DNA from: Candidatus Uabimicrobium amorphum
GTDB taxonomy: Bacteria; Planctomycetota; Uabimicrobiia; Uabimicrobiales; Uabimicrobiaceae
Direction of reading: 5' to 3'
DNA: 64,000 nt
Assembly: GCF_009002475.1 (NCBI RefSeq)
Contig: NZ_AP019860.1
Coordinates: 6,338,501 to 6,402,500, forward strand
Below are positions 47,081 to 58,600 of this stretch, one piece after another. A model generated the notes under the pieces. The model was not told the origin of the DNA. It saw only the letters and a program-made list of their open reading frames with translations, and did not search any database. The translations under genes and the position numbers were made by a program. Position 1 is the first letter of the stretch; each line of letters opens with the position of its first letter.

Positions 47081-48910
47081 TTATTTTCCGTTCAATAAAT
47101 CCATTGCTTCGCCCAATGGTGCTTGCAATTCTTCGTCAAGGTTAACATCAATTTTGGCAAGACTTCTAGCATTGCCAGTTTCAGAAGCCTCTTTTTCACT
47201 TTCGATAGTACTACATATTTTTTTTACGGTTTTCCTTAAATTTAGTTCAAAATCTGCTCTAGTAATTAATTCCCGTAAATTTTGACTAATAGCATAGCGT
47301 CTACTAGTGTTCCCACGCGGAACACTTTTCAATAGTATTAATAACTCCATCAATTCATCTTTAGCAGTCATTGAGTACTGTTTTAACTTTTCTCGTAGTT
47401 TTGCGTTGCCAATATAACGTTGCTTTACTATCTTCTTTATTTCATCTTCTGTGGATGTTTCTTGCTGTAATAACGTTTTTATTTTCTTGACGTCTTCTCC
47501 AGAAAGATCTTCTTGAATGAACTTCTCCGGAGGTACAGGAAGATAGCGCTTTACGATTTGAGCCATGCGCACTTTTTTGATATGGTATTTTTGCAACTTT
47601 AATTTCAGAACCTCTTCTATATTTATTCGCTCGTCACCAGTTGCATTATCTAACTCTTCCGATAAGGAGATAATTTCTTTTAAATGTTCTTTTGTGAAAT
47701 CTTCACGCGCAACAATTTTGTCTTGCAGTGCTTCATCTAGCACTTTAATGATTTCTTTTCTTTCACGAGCTATCGCTTTGCTTTTAAGATGTAAATGCGA
47801 ATAATGATCACTACTTTTGCTTTGTATGTGATCCAAAATCGCTTTCATCGGAATAAAATTTTCATGAGCGCTCTCAGAATTATAATCATAAAATGCATCT
47901 ACTCCATTTTTTTTGTCAGGCATGCCGCCCCAGAGTAAACCAAATACTTCGAGCTCTTTGTTCTTTCCCGTGTAGTAAAAAACGGGTGATCCAGAGTTAC
48001 CTTTAAATGTGTCACAATTAGCTCCAAAAGAAGGATTACGGCCCTTCTTGGGCTTGTTGTCTGTTGTGACTCGAGCGTTGTTAGAAACTTGTTTTTGCAA
48101 TCCTTGGGGATGACCAACAACCACTAAATTGTCACCTTTTTTAGGTTCTGTATCACTCAGTGTCAACGGTGTCATTCGCGGCAAGTGTTTTTCTTTGGAG
48201 AATCGACTTCCGCCCTCTCCTATACGAATTAACGCATAATCTAGTTTGGGAAAACTAAAGCTTATTATTTCCTCACAGGGGTAAACTTCGATTTCTTTTA
48301 CGTTGCGATGAAACTCGTCGTAAAATTCAACGGAATATATCCCGATACCGTATGGCTTACCATTTTTGTCTTTGTGATTGTAAAATTTTATACAATGGTG
48401 GCATGTCAAAATGAGGTCTTTTGCCACAAGAAAACCCGTACCGACATTATTATTCGTTTTTCCGGCATTCATTGTATAAGTAATGGCACAAACGCTCTCT
48501 GCGACTTTACGGACCCGCATGTCAGGTTCTTCTTCAACAGTATGGCGATCGTCCCTACCATAAATTGCTTTGGTATTATCAGAGGTCTTAGAAATAGAAG
48601 AGGAATCCAGTTGCTCTAGCAGTTTGAGTTTTTGCATCATCAAAGCCTGGATACTTTGCTGAATTTCTTTCTCCGCAGCGACACTCAATTCTTCCGCGTC
48701 TAACTGCTGTTGGAAAATTTGAATTTTCGTCTCAATTGTATTGAGTTTGACAATCAAGTCGGTTAACTTTTGCAAATTATCAAAAATTTTACGCTGATTG
48801 TTTTCTAGCGCTTTTATACGTTGCAAAGTACTTCCTTCTTGGGCCCCTAGGTAGGATGCCAAGACGAGAAAGATTAGTGATATTTTATATTTAAATCGCA
48901 TACCATTCAT
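47081..48910 (-). CDS. Exported trypsin-like serine protease with helical flanks
   Basis: 609 residues. The signal peptide (MRFKYKISLIFLVLASYLGA) starts at either the ATG at 48910 or the one nine bases later. A coiled coil follows (about 25-105, LDAEELSVAAEKEIQQSIQA). The chymotrypsin-fold domain (about 130-355) has H172 in TCHHC, D224 in LDYALI and S306 in GNSGSPV, an intact V8/glutamyl-endopeptidase-like triad, with a VGHPQGLQ turn before the Ser. The C-terminal 230 residues are helical and charged. First gene of an operon with a lipoprotein and a metacaspase-like protein, and divergent from another metacaspase-like gene. It may activate or be activated by those partners, which is inference. 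Confidence 0.9.
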   Translation of the reverse strand: MNGMRFKYKISLIFLVLASYLGAQEGSTLQRIKALENNQRKIFDNLQKLTDLIVKLNTIETKIQIFQQQLDAEELSVAAEKEIQQSIQALMMQKLKLLEQLDSSSISKTSDNTKAIYGRDDRHTVEEEPDMRVRKVAESVCAITYTMNAGKTNNNVGTGFLVAKDLILTCHHCIKFYNHKDKNGKPYGIGIYSVEFYDEFHRNVKEIEVYPCEEIISFSFPKLDYALIRIGEGGSRFSKEKHLPRMTPLTLSDTEPKKGDNLVVVGHPQGLQKQVSNNARVTTDNKPKKGRNPSFGANCDTFKGNSGSPVFYYTGKNKELEVFGLLWGGMPDKKNGVDAFYDYNSESAHENFIPMKAILDHIQSKSSDHYSHLHLKSKAIARERKEIIKVLDEALQDKIVAREDFTKEHLKEIISLSEELDNATGDERINIEEVLKLKLQKYHIKKVRMAQIVKRYLPVPPEKFIQEDLSGEDVKKIKTLLQQETSTEDEIKKIVKQRYIGNAKLREKLKQYSMTAKDELMELLILLKSVPRGNTSRRYAISQNLRELITRADFELNLRKTVKKICSTIESEKEASETGNARSLAKIDVNLDEELQAPLGEAMDLLNGK

Positions 48911-49019
48911 TGAAAAACTTTCTTTGATTTAATTTTCTTAAAAGATACAATGTTAAAATTTATACAATAACTTTGTGTATAGATCAAGATTTTATTCTCG
49001 TTCATAGAAAGGTAGTTTT

Positions 49020-52000
49020 GTGAAATCTTTGTTGCTTGCTCTTCTACTGATAACTTGTTTGATGTCACAGGAAAACAAATACGCGCTTCTCATAGGAATC
49101 AATCAATACAATGATAACAGAATACGCGATTTGAAAGGCTGTGTTAACGATATTCGTGCAGTTAAAAATTTGCTGACAAACAACTTTGGTTTTTCCCAAA
49201 ATGCTCATGATGGTGTAAGGGAAAACATTATTACCTTACTAGACGGTGAGGCACGAGCACTTGGTATAAAAATGGCTCTTGACAGTGAAGATTCTCAACT
49301 AAAAAAATACATAGAAAGTACTCCTGATGAAGATGAAAAAGCCTATATTGAAAGCATAGAAAGTAAAATCGGTAATATGGGCATACTGCAAAGAGTGAAA
49401 GAAAATGACGGTGGGGTTGTCGTCATATACTTTAGTGGACACGGGGCACAAGTGACAGACAAAAATGGCGATGAAAGTGATGGGAAAGATGAAATTCTCG
49501 TCACCGCAAACACCAAATTAGGCCCTAATGCCTCAGGAAATTACCGCATTCTCGACGAGGACAATACGTCACATAACTATATTGTCGATGATTACATACA
49601 CGAGATATTAAACAAACTCATTGCAGCAAAAGCGCGCGTTACGGTAATTTTTGATTGCTGCCACTCGGGAACAGCCACACGTGATTTGGAAGAACAATCC
49701 AAACAATTGCGCGTTGCCGTAGAAGCAGCAATAGAACGAGGAGAAGATCGTCCAGCTCCCGCAGGGAGTATTTTTATTTCGGCGTGCCAATCGCAGCAAG
49801 TCACGACCGAGCACGAGTTTGATAATGGAGAAAAAGCAGGCCTTCTTACTTATAACCTACTACAAGCGATAAGTGCCTTAGGAAAAAAACATAAGGAGAT
49901 CACTTATAAACAGGTGTTTAACCACATACGTACCAAATATCGATCTAGCCGTGTTGTAAAGTCTATCCCCACAATAGAAGGCGATATGACACGAAACCTA
50001 TTTGAAAGTACTTGTAGTGGTGTTGGCAAAGCTAAGGTGATTCAAACTCAGGAAATGGGCAGCATGCGTAAAGTGACACTTGACCGCGGTTCGTTTTCAG
50101 GAGTAACACCAGGGTCTATCTTCGCTTTGGAAAATAAATCTTTGTGTTATATCTCACAAGTACAACCGTTAACATGTACAGGAGAAATTCTCGAAGTAAA
50201 CGACAAAAGACTGAGTATTTACCAAGATCTTTTGCAAAAATATATCGATGCAATTCCCAAAGAGGAGATTACATGGCCGAGTAATAAAGAATTGCACAAC
50301 AACCAAAATTTGCTCTCTGCGCAAGAGATCGTACATCCGCGCAATTGGCATCTCAATCTATACATTACACAACAACCTCTAAAGCCCAAAAAAAATGATC
50401 GCACATCCAAAACTTTTTTTGAGCGCGAACAAACAAAATCACTACACTTTCCCCTAGAGGAATTGGGAAAAGCACAAGATTATAAAGCGTTGTACGATGC
50501 GATTGTCGAGTACCAGAAAAAAGGCATTGTGAAAATAGTCGACAAACGCGCATTGTCACAGGTGATTTTACAACTAAACAAAAACGTCGCCCAAGTGTAT
50601 TGGAATGAAGGTTATTATACAGACTATGCCAATCGTATACGCTTTCCAGCATTTAGTAAAAAAGATGCAAAAACCTCAACAGAAAGTGCAGAAACTCTAG
50701 CAAAAAACCCTGCAGAAATTTTAAAAGAAATCCTGCAAAGATTTGGTAAAATTCGCAATTTGTTAAAAATACCTTCTTCAGATGAAAATTTAATAGACGT
50801 GGAATTGACAACCCCTAAAAAACCACGTCAGTATCTCCCGCAACTACATTCTGGCAATTGGCGTATTGGTTCGCATATTCAACACTTACAAGTCATCCCT
50901 ACCCATGTTGTTTACGCCACTCATAAATCTGTTTTCGCGCAAAATACCCAAAACCACTTTGTAAGGTTTCCAACAAAACGCAGAAAAGTACTGGCACTAA
51001 AATCAATTCCCGATACATCTATCGTCGTATATTTAACAGACAAAAGCCTTTATGTGGTAGATGTTAATAGCAAAAAAGTAATACAGAATACTCGTATTCG
51101 CGGCGCTCAGAAAAATGGACTCGCGGTTACAGATCGTTTTCTCGCCATTGTACACAAAAAATCACCTGCTTATGTTATTAGCGTATGGGAAAAGACAAAA
51201 GATGCGTATAAATTTGTTACGGAAATACCAAGTAAATCAGTCATTACATCCGTAGCGATTCACGACGCAAAAAACATGCTGGCCTTTATCAAAACAACGA
51301 TTCGTGTTAAAAAAAACAACGAAGTAAAAAGAAAATCTAAGATTTCGTTTTGGGATCTTCATCACAAAAAAAATATTGGAGATACCGAGAAATTTAAATC
51401 GAAAGCTAACTCGAGAATTTTTTTTAGTGAAACTCATTTATACTATGATACACAAGACAAAATTCATCGCATACCTCTCGCGGAAAATATAGTAAAGCAA
51501 GGCCATAAGCATTTTAAGAGAATTCGCAAAGGAGACGACGAAGAGGAACTTTTTGTGAGCTCTTTCCACAAAAACTACGCCATTGCAATTCAAAATTCGC
51601 AGATACGAGTGTATAACTTAGACCATCAGAAACAAGAGCCCCAAACAGAGACGTTGCGACGAGATGCCGTAGAAAAAGACTTAGGCAATGTAAGCGTGCA
51701 AGTCGTCACAGGAAAAAATCCCAAAATTGTGATTGCACATGACGGGCGCATTTATTTTCGCGCGTTGACAATTACATCAAATATACAAGAGGAAGAAAAA
51801 AAAGACTTAGAAAAACAACATGCGATTCCGCAGTTTTACGAAAGCGATCAATTTTCTATTCGCATAACAAACAACAGCTCAGAAAATTTAGATGTATATG
51901 CCATTTTTATTGGCACGGACTATAGTATTCAGTCCAAAAAAGCGCAAGATATCGCCGCTCATAAGCAAACAAAAATTGACATAACGTGTAATGTGGAAGG

Positions 52001-52427
52001 AGAAGAGCTATTTTCTACCGAAGGAGATTTTTCTACACTCGCAAAAATCGATGAAAAGACTGTCGCTAACATTCGTAAAAAACTACAAGTATACTATCCC
52101 GTAAGTGAACAATCATCGCTGAGCTTCCAAAAACAAGATTATGAGACTTGGCATTTTACATATATGGACACTGAGAATACCAAGCGTTACGGCATTTTAC
52201 ATGTATCTAATCAGGAAATGAAAGTTTCTATAAAAAAATTTGGAATGGAACATGTTAAGCTCGTCGCGTTGTCAGGTAGTACAGATTTCAAATTGTTTGA
52301 TAGTTCTTTAAATGCACAGGGACTGAAATCACAAAAAGTTCGACTAAGAAGTTTAGAACAACAACCTCAATGGGGTACTTTTGATTTTTCTTTTGAGGTA
52401 ATCCCTGATGAATCATCGGAAGAGTAA
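49020..52427 (+). CDS. Exported metacaspase-like C14 protease with insertion and propeller (class B)
   Basis: 1135 residues from a GTG at 49020 (AAAGG nine bases before); signal peptide MKSLLLALLLITCLMSQ. The C14 dyad is H141 in FSGHG and C214 in DCCHSGT, with NGDESDGKDE after the His. Compared with the other class B proteins, about 40 extra charged residues (around residues 75-128, SEDSQLKKYIESTPDEDEKA) lie between the first strand region and the catalytic His. The block LDRGSFSGVTPGSIFAL is at about 353, RFGKIRNLLKI near 575, then a degenerate propeller and a DUF4384-like end. Close paralogue of the protein at 42111, from which it is separated by a divergent operon. Confidence 0.93.
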   Translation: MKSLLLALLLITCLMSQENKYALLIGINQYNDNRIRDLKGCVNDIRAVKNLLTNNFGFSQNAHDGVRENIITLLDGEARALGIKMALDSEDSQLKKYIESTPDEDEKAYIESIESKIGNMGILQRVKENDGGVVVIYFSGHGAQVTDKNGDESDGKDEILVTANTKLGPNASGNYRILDEDNTSHNYIVDDYIHEILNKLIAAKARVTVIFDCCHSGTATRDLEEQSKQLRVAVEAAIERGEDRPAPAGSIFISACQSQQVTTEHEFDNGEKAGLLTYNLLQAISALGKKHKEITYKQVFNHIRTKYRSSRVVKSIPTIEGDMTRNLFESTCSGVGKAKVIQTQEMGSMRKVTLDRGSFSGVTPGSIFALENKSLCYISQVQPLTCTGEILEVNDKRLSIYQDLLQKYIDAIPKEEITWPSNKELHNNQNLLSAQEIVHPRNWHLNLYITQQPLKPKKNDRTSKTFFEREQTKSLHFPLEELGKAQDYKALYDAIVEYQKKGIVKIVDKRALSQVILQLNKNVAQVYWNEGYYTDYANRIRFPAFSKKDAKTSTESAETLAKNPAEILKEILQRFGKIRNLLKIPSSDENLIDVELTTPKKPRQYLPQLHSGNWRIGSHIQHLQVIPTHVVYATHKSVFAQNTQNHFVRFPTKRRKVLALKSIPDTSIVVYLTDKSLYVVDVNSKKVIQNTRIRGAQKNGLAVTDRFLAIVHKKSPAYVISVWEKTKDAYKFVTEIPSKSVITSVAIHDAKNMLAFIKTTIRVKKNNEVKRKSKISFWDLHHKKNIGDTEKFKSKANSRIFFSETHLYYDTQDKIHRIPLAENIVKQGHKHFKRIRKGDDEEELFVSSFHKNYAIAIQNSQIRVYNLDHQKQEPQTETLRRDAVEKDLGNVSVQVVTGKNPKIVIAHDGRIYFRALTITSNIQEEEKKDLEKQHAIPQFYESDQFSIRITNNSSENLDVYAIFIGTDYSIQSKKAQDIAAHKQTKIDITCNVEGEELFSTEGDFSTLAKIDEKTVANIRKKLQVYYPVSEQSSLSFQKQDYETWHFTYMDTENTKRYGILHVSNQEMKVSIKKFGMEHVKLVALSGSTDFKLFDSSLNAQGLKSQKVRLRSLEQQPQWGTFDFSFEVIPDESSEE

Positions 52428-52458
52428 AGTGTTGCATTGGCAAAACAAACGAGCGTAG

Positions 52459-52490
52459 GGAGAAAATCTGTTTGAGTACAGATTTTCTCC
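52459..52490. terminator. Hairpin between convergent genes
   Basis: Perfect 12-bp stem (52459-52470 with 52479-52490), 8-nt loop, between two convergent class B genes. No T-run follows, so termination is plausible but weaker than at the other hairpins. Confidence 0.6.
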
Positions 52491-52504
52491 GGGTACCATG
52501 ATCT

Positions 52505-55486
52505 TTACTTCACCGTTTCCAATGGTACAATTTCCCATGATATGTCAATCGCACAATTTTGTGAATGAGCGCTATCATCCACGCTACGCACATTCCCTTT
52601 TTCACGTTTATTACCAAATAACAACGGCAAAATGCTGTGCAACATAGGATTTTTGTCTTCGAGGTCTTTATATTTTTGTGGTGGTAGATGTGCTTCTTCG
52701 ATGCTTTGCGGAAACATGTCTCTTGAGTCTGTGGTTGCGAATATTTTTAGCCACTCCTGACCATATTGCGATACCGAAACCACGATATGTTCTTTGACAT
52801 TTTCCACTGTAAACTCTCGCTGATTTTTTGAATCGTGGATTCTCCAAATCTCACCTTGTTGTTCCATTCGTTTGTTTGTCGAAAGAGGGTAGTACTGTGC
52901 AATTTGTTTACATATCTGCTGCACATAGTTTTGGTCCAGCTCTTTATTTTTGTCCATGCGAAACAACTCTGTTTTGGGTAAGGCAATTGTATACGCTAAC
53001 GACCGAGAAGACTGCGCGAGAATATCATCTTCTTTACGCACGTGAATGCTATAATCACTGTTCATAAAAATTGAATAAATGTACATTGTATGTTCACTAG
53101 CATTGGCAATTTCGACATCGTAGTTTTGATTTGGTGTAAATCGTAACTGTGACTTTCCGTTGTGGCGAAGTAAGTTCCACATGTATAAATAATCATCCTC
53201 ACCGTACGCAAAAATATATGGATACTTGGGGTGAGTGGTATAGCGTTTATATTCACCTTCTATTTTCCAGACGACTTTTTGTGTGCTGCAGTCAAATACT
53301 TTTATATATTCTTCATTGGCAAAGACCACATAATTTTTACCTATGGTGTTTAAATATTTGGGATTGCGCAACGGCAATATATTTTGCGGGGTGCCATCAC
53401 TCCATTTTTGTAGATATCCTTTGTGACAATAAAACAAGTTACCATTGCACCAGGTGAAAAAGCGCCCCCCTGGAAGTGTGGTCATTTTTTTGCCATTGCG
53501 ATACACATAAAGACTTTCATCGCTGCTCACCGCAAAATTATCAGCGGTGTCACAGGGCATAACATCGTCAATGTATTCCCCGATTGTAATATTCTGTTCT
53601 TTACGCAGAGTTGGATTCCATCGCCATATTTGCACCTTCCCCTCAGAAGTGGTAACAAACAACATGTCATTTTTTACTGCAATCGCTGTAAAAACTTCTT
53701 TTTGGGCAGCGATACTTGTCGCTAGTTTTTGCAATGTGCGATCCATAATCCATATTTTCTTTTTCGCCATGCAAAACAGCCTACCATCCTTCGAAAAGCA
53801 AATACGTAAAATCTTGTCCGATATGCGAAGTTTTTGCTGTTGTTTTTTGTATACATCATAAAGGTAGACTTGCCCGCCATCGACAAATGCCAGTTGACGT
53901 TTTTTCGGATTTACACGCATGTGTTTTATGGAGGAAATTTTTTGCCGCCATTGTGGTGTGCATATGATCTCTTTAGAGCTCCATACTGTTTTGTTTTGGC
54001 TGGTTACTTGGCAACTTAAATTGAATGCGAAATTGTCGACGTTAAAGTTGAGGAGATTACGTATTTTGTTGAAGCGTCTCAAGGTCTTCTGTAAATTCTC
54101 TTTGTCTTCATGCCCCAAGTAGATGGCACGAGTGTTTTTTTCAAATTTTCCTTCCACCCACACAACTTCAATATGTTTTTCACAAAAGCGAATGATCGTT
54201 TGTGTGCGTTCTTTTACAATACGAATAACATTTTGTTGTATATATTCGTTCAATCCATGATACATGGTGGGAAAGTTTTTTTGCAGTTGCGCCAATCCAA
54301 CATGTTTTCCTTTTTCATTTTTCAAACTTACGCGCAGTTGTAGTCCCTCACCATTATGTAATAGCTCTACGGCATCGCCGTTGAGGTACTTGCGCGAAAT
54401 ACGTTTGCCACGTGTGCGTTTTTTTGCTGGAATCAAATCGCGATACATTGGCCATTCGCTCTCATCGATTAGATGCGCCTGGCAGCTAATGGCATCCACC
54501 TTGTCGACAACCACCAAGGGATGTTTTGAGCCTGTGGTGAGAGCGTATAAAGATCCTTTTGTCACTTGGTCATAGGCACCACGATTAAGCTCGACGCGAT
54601 TGTCTTCCAGTACACGCAATACTTTTGCGGTGCGCTTTGCCTGGCAGCGACTGTCAAAGAGCTTTTTGCTAACGTTTCCTTCTATGGTAGGCACAGCGGG
54701 AATTTGTTTACGCGAATACATTTTTCGTAGTTGCAGGAATACATCATGATAGGTCATATCCGATTTTTTACGCGCGAGTTTTTTGACAGCATGAATAAAA
54801 TGGTATGTGAGTAAGCCTCCGGTGCTACCATCGGGAAGTTTTTCCTCGGTGGTGATTTGAGAAGGGAGACAAGCAGATATAAATACACTTCCCGGTGGCG
54901 GAGGATTATCTTCGCCGCGTTTTCCGCGAACAACATGTAAATTGAGTTGTTTGTTATTGTTCTCTAAGTCGCGGATTCCTGTTCCCGAATGGCAACAGTC
55001 GAAAATGACAGTTGTATGCGCTCCTGCACGAGAGAAGTCTTGTAACTGTTTATCTAAATAATCATCACTAATATAATTTTGCGTAACAAAAAATGCGCCT
55101 TTGTATGTTTCAAAAACAGTATCGTGAGTGATCAGTACTTCGTCAAGACCATCCGCCTCGTCGAAATTCTCATCAGCAACTGTGGCGCCATGTCCACTAA
55201 AAAAAAGAACGAATTTGCTTCCACCGGCCTCTTGAGTTTTGCGGAGGAAATACTGTAGCTGATCTTTGATCTCCTGACTGGTGGCATTTTGTAACAACGC
55301 AACCTCCTCAAATTGAAATTGTTCGCGCAATAGACTCTGCATGGCGAAAGCATCGTTGATGCAACCTTGTAGCGCAGGGATTTCCTTATTTTTATATTCA
55401 TTGATCCCGACCACTAACGCAAATTTGGGAGTTGTACTGGCAAAAATACAAGTCATACCGCAACAAAAAATGATTAAAGCTCTCAT
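52505..55486 (-). CDS. Exported metacaspase-like C14 protease with propeller (class B)
   Basis: 993 residues, signal peptide MRALIIFCCGMTCIFAS, AGGTGA before the ATG. Catalytic H99 in FSGHG and C165 in DCCHSGT are intact, with NFDEADGLDE after the His. VELNRGAYDQVTKGSLYAL lies at about 300-318 and RFNKIRNLLNF near 480. A degenerate propeller (about 510-790, blades with IWRW and YMWN) and a DUF4384-like C-terminus (about 800-990, VEIANASEHTMYIYSIFMN) follow. It is convergent with the class B gene at 49020 and divergent from the one at 55636, so it probably has its own promoter. No partner gene shares its transcript. Confidence 0.92.
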   Translation of the reverse strand: MRALIIFCCGMTCIFASTTPKFALVVGINEYKNKEIPALQGCINDAFAMQSLLREQFQFEEVALLQNATSQEIKDQLQYFLRKTQEAGGSKFVLFFSGHGATVADENFDEADGLDEVLITHDTVFETYKGAFFVTQNYISDDYLDKQLQDFSRAGAHTTVIFDCCHSGTGIRDLENNNKQLNLHVVRGKRGEDNPPPPGSVFISACLPSQITTEEKLPDGSTGGLLTYHFIHAVKKLARKKSDMTYHDVFLQLRKMYSRKQIPAVPTIEGNVSKKLFDSRCQAKRTAKVLRVLEDNRVELNRGAYDQVTKGSLYALTTGSKHPLVVVDKVDAISCQAHLIDESEWPMYRDLIPAKKRTRGKRISRKYLNGDAVELLHNGEGLQLRVSLKNEKGKHVGLAQLQKNFPTMYHGLNEYIQQNVIRIVKERTQTIIRFCEKHIEVVWVEGKFEKNTRAIYLGHEDKENLQKTLRRFNKIRNLLNFNVDNFAFNLSCQVTSQNKTVWSSKEIICTPQWRQKISSIKHMRVNPKKRQLAFVDGGQVYLYDVYKKQQQKLRISDKILRICFSKDGRLFCMAKKKIWIMDRTLQKLATSIAAQKEVFTAIAVKNDMLFVTTSEGKVQIWRWNPTLRKEQNITIGEYIDDVMPCDTADNFAVSSDESLYVYRNGKKMTTLPGGRFFTWCNGNLFYCHKGYLQKWSDGTPQNILPLRNPKYLNTIGKNYVVFANEEYIKVFDCSTQKVVWKIEGEYKRYTTHPKYPYIFAYGEDDYLYMWNLLRHNGKSQLRFTPNQNYDVEIANASEHTMYIYSIFMNSDYSIHVRKEDDILAQSSRSLAYTIALPKTELFRMDKNKELDQNYVQQICKQIAQYYPLSTNKRMEQQGEIWRIHDSKNQREFTVENVKEHIVVSVSQYGQEWLKIFATTDSRDMFPQSIEEAHLPPQKYKDLEDKNPMLHSILPLLFGNKREKGNVRSVDDSAHSQNCAIDISWEIVPLETVK

Positions 55487-55552
55487 GATATCACCTAAAA
55501 GTTGTTTTTCTTTTCACATACAAAGAAAGACGAACACAAAACGAAAAAATAC

Positions 55553-55580
55553 TAGACGTACATTTGTATACAAATATAAT
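55553..55580 (+). promoter_or_regulatory. Candidate sigma70-type promoter
   Basis: TAGACG at 55553-55558 and TATAAT at 55575-55580, 16 bases apart, about 55 bases before the class B gene start. Only a moderate match at -35. Confidence 0.35.
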
Positions 55581-55635
55581 AGCTATATAAAATTTTTCAG
55601 TAAAACAAAAAATAGTATCTAAAAAAGGATTTGTG

Positions 55636-58600
55636 ATGAAGCGAGTTATTTTTCTGTGTCTTTGCTTTATTTCTTTGCTGTTTGCACAAGAAAAGCAAAT
55701 AAAAGGACGAGCCATTTTAATCGGAATCAACGAATACCCAGGACTTACCAACCAAAATTTAGAAGGTTGCGAAAACGATATTGCTCTTATGCAGCAACTT
55801 CTGGAAAAGTTTTCTTTTTCCGTAGACTCCATTCTAAACAAAGAAGCAAAAGCAAAAATAGTCTTGGACAAACTCAATAAGTTACCAGAACAGATGAATT
55901 CAGGAGAACACTTTGTATTGTTCTTTAGCGGACACGGCTCGCAAATCACCGATCACAATCAAGATGAGGCCGATGGCAAGGATGAAGTGTTGGTGATGCA
56001 TGACACTGTAGAAAACAACAATAAGTTGCAAAATGTCATCAGCGACGACCAACTAAACGCTGTTCTAGAAAAGTTGACAGAAAAAGGTGTTCATAGCACG
56101 GTTATTTTTGACTGTTGTCACTCAGGAACAGGAGTGCGTATTGGTGGTAAGCAGGTAGAGAAAGGTTTGCACTACGACGTAAAACCTGCGAAAGTCATGG
56201 GCGTAGAAAAAGCACCAAGTGGCGTGGTTTTTATTGCCGCTTGCCAAGCAAATGAAGTGACACGTGAATACAATTTCAAAGGTACTTCAGGGACAACGTT
56301 GGAAAAGGAAGAAGAAAACATCACCAAATATGGGTTGTTTACCTTTCATTTGGTCAGAGCCATTGAAGAAGAAATGCAGAAGTACGAAGAGAAAAAGTTG
56401 GATTTGCAAAAGCAACGTGCGGTGGGAAAACAAATCAAAATACAGGAAATAGACCTTTTACCTACGTATCGTTCGGTCTTTCAACGCCTCAACTCGTATT
56501 ATCGCGACATGCCCAACGCACCACTACCTTACCTCGAAGGCGAACATCATCTCAAATTGTTTTCGCAGGAAACAAGTTACTACGCAAAGATTTCGCAAAT
56601 CAAAAGAATTTCCGCGGATAAAAAGTCACTAGAGCTCAATCGTGGAACAATTCTTGGTGTAACTCCGGGGTCTATTTTTTGTATTGCTCCTTCGACAAAA
56701 GTTGTACAACGATTGGATGAGTTAAAACTATCGTACAAACGCAAAGAACGCGATCCCAACGCGCCAGCGAAACACGCGGTGGTTATTGTTCAAAAGGCAT
56801 CGGCGTTTGAGTGCCAGGCACGATGTATTACCGATGAAGAGGCGAAAGATCTTTTGAAATTAGAAGACCTTGTGCCCTATGCGGAGAAGTATCTGAAAGA
56901 TCTTAGATCCGTGGATCTAAATAGCTGGCATGCCATTGAAATTGCTCACAATTACAATAATTTAAAACTCAATGTTGTCTTGGATACGGTACAAAATCTC
57001 GGAAAAGAGAGCCAATCACTTAACATCACACAACTCCCCGAAGATATACAAAAAAAACTACAACAATTACAAAAAGAAAAAGTCATTACCGTTGTCGAAG
57101 ACTTTACCATTGCCGACGTGATTGTGCGTTATGAAGAAAAAACCCAACAACTCTACGTGCTATGGGCACACGGTGACCAAATTTCCGCAGTAAATCGCAT
57201 GCGCTTACCCCAAGTTTCTCTCGTGGAAAACCCCAAGGCCGCGGAAGAAGCGGAATATATCTTGATGCGCTTTCACAAGATTCGCAATCTCAACGCCCTA
57301 ACGCCACCAAAACACTACGTCGATGCCAGTGTACGCTTGATTCCCATTATCGAAGACAGCTACGGTTGGTGGCAATGGCAGGGAGACAAAGTACTGTGGG
57401 ACAGTGAGGCGGCAACAAATTTACAAATCGAAGATTTGAAAAATACATTTACACCTCTTCCACAAACACGCAAAGTCGTTCACGCACCAACAAAAAATAT
57501 CTTGGCGGTGATCGCCAAAGAAAACTTAGGTTTTTGGGATTTAGCACAGAAGAAATACACCCATAAATGGTCGGAAAAAATAAAAAAACTGGTCTTTGAT
57601 CCTAGCGGAGAGTACTTTGCATGCGCGACAAACAAACAGGTGTCTATCCGCCGCATAGACAATCCACAACAAACATTAAAACAAATCGAATACCGCGCCG
57701 CGTTTCTGCATTTTTCCAAAGACAATCACCTCATCATTTCCTCATTTGATAACGCCGTACTGTGGAATTGGCAAAGTGACGATAAACCGCAACAATTATA
57801 TAGTCTCGAAGATGATATTCTGGCATTTGATTATAATAGCCATCATCATATGATTGCCATTTCTTACGAAAATCAAACCAGACTATGGGACGTGGCCAAC
57901 AACAAAGAGTTTGATATTTTCTTGCCAGAATCGCAAAAGATTATTTTCAACAACGACAAATTGATTCTAGGTGTGGGCAAAGACATCAAACTATACAACC
58001 TTTCATCACCCATGGACAACAAATTTGCCGACAAAAAACCAGCCGTACTACGCGGACATAGCATCGACGTCAATCATATTGCTTGCCATACACAACAGGG
58101 TTCTACCAACGGCATTATTCTTGTTTCTGCGGACAAAGACGATGAAGTACATTTTTGGAACATCGCGAAGAGTAAGCCATGCAAAATAAAACGCTTTCGC
58201 AAAAATACGCCAAAAGTAGAGGAAAATGAAGAACAATACGAAGTTGAGCAAGATGTGATCTCTCTAGTATTTCTCGGTGAAGACCAAGTCTTACGTTTAG
58301 GAAAAAAAAGCCATCAGCACTGGAGAATAAAAACCGAACAACAAATGTTCCACTACTCCAACCAGTTTGAGCACGGACAAAAATTTGGTATTGAGTTCAC
58401 CAACAATAGCGAATACCCACTGTTTCCGATACTTATATACCTAACCGATGACTTAGAAGCTAAGTTAATTTTTCCGCCGGAACACCTAATCGAAGACTAC
58501 GACGTACCCGCAAAATCGAAAAAATTTATCATTCCGTTGAGTATCAACGCGCTGAATTCGTTCGGGCGCGAGATGATTAAGGTGATTGCCACCACAACAC

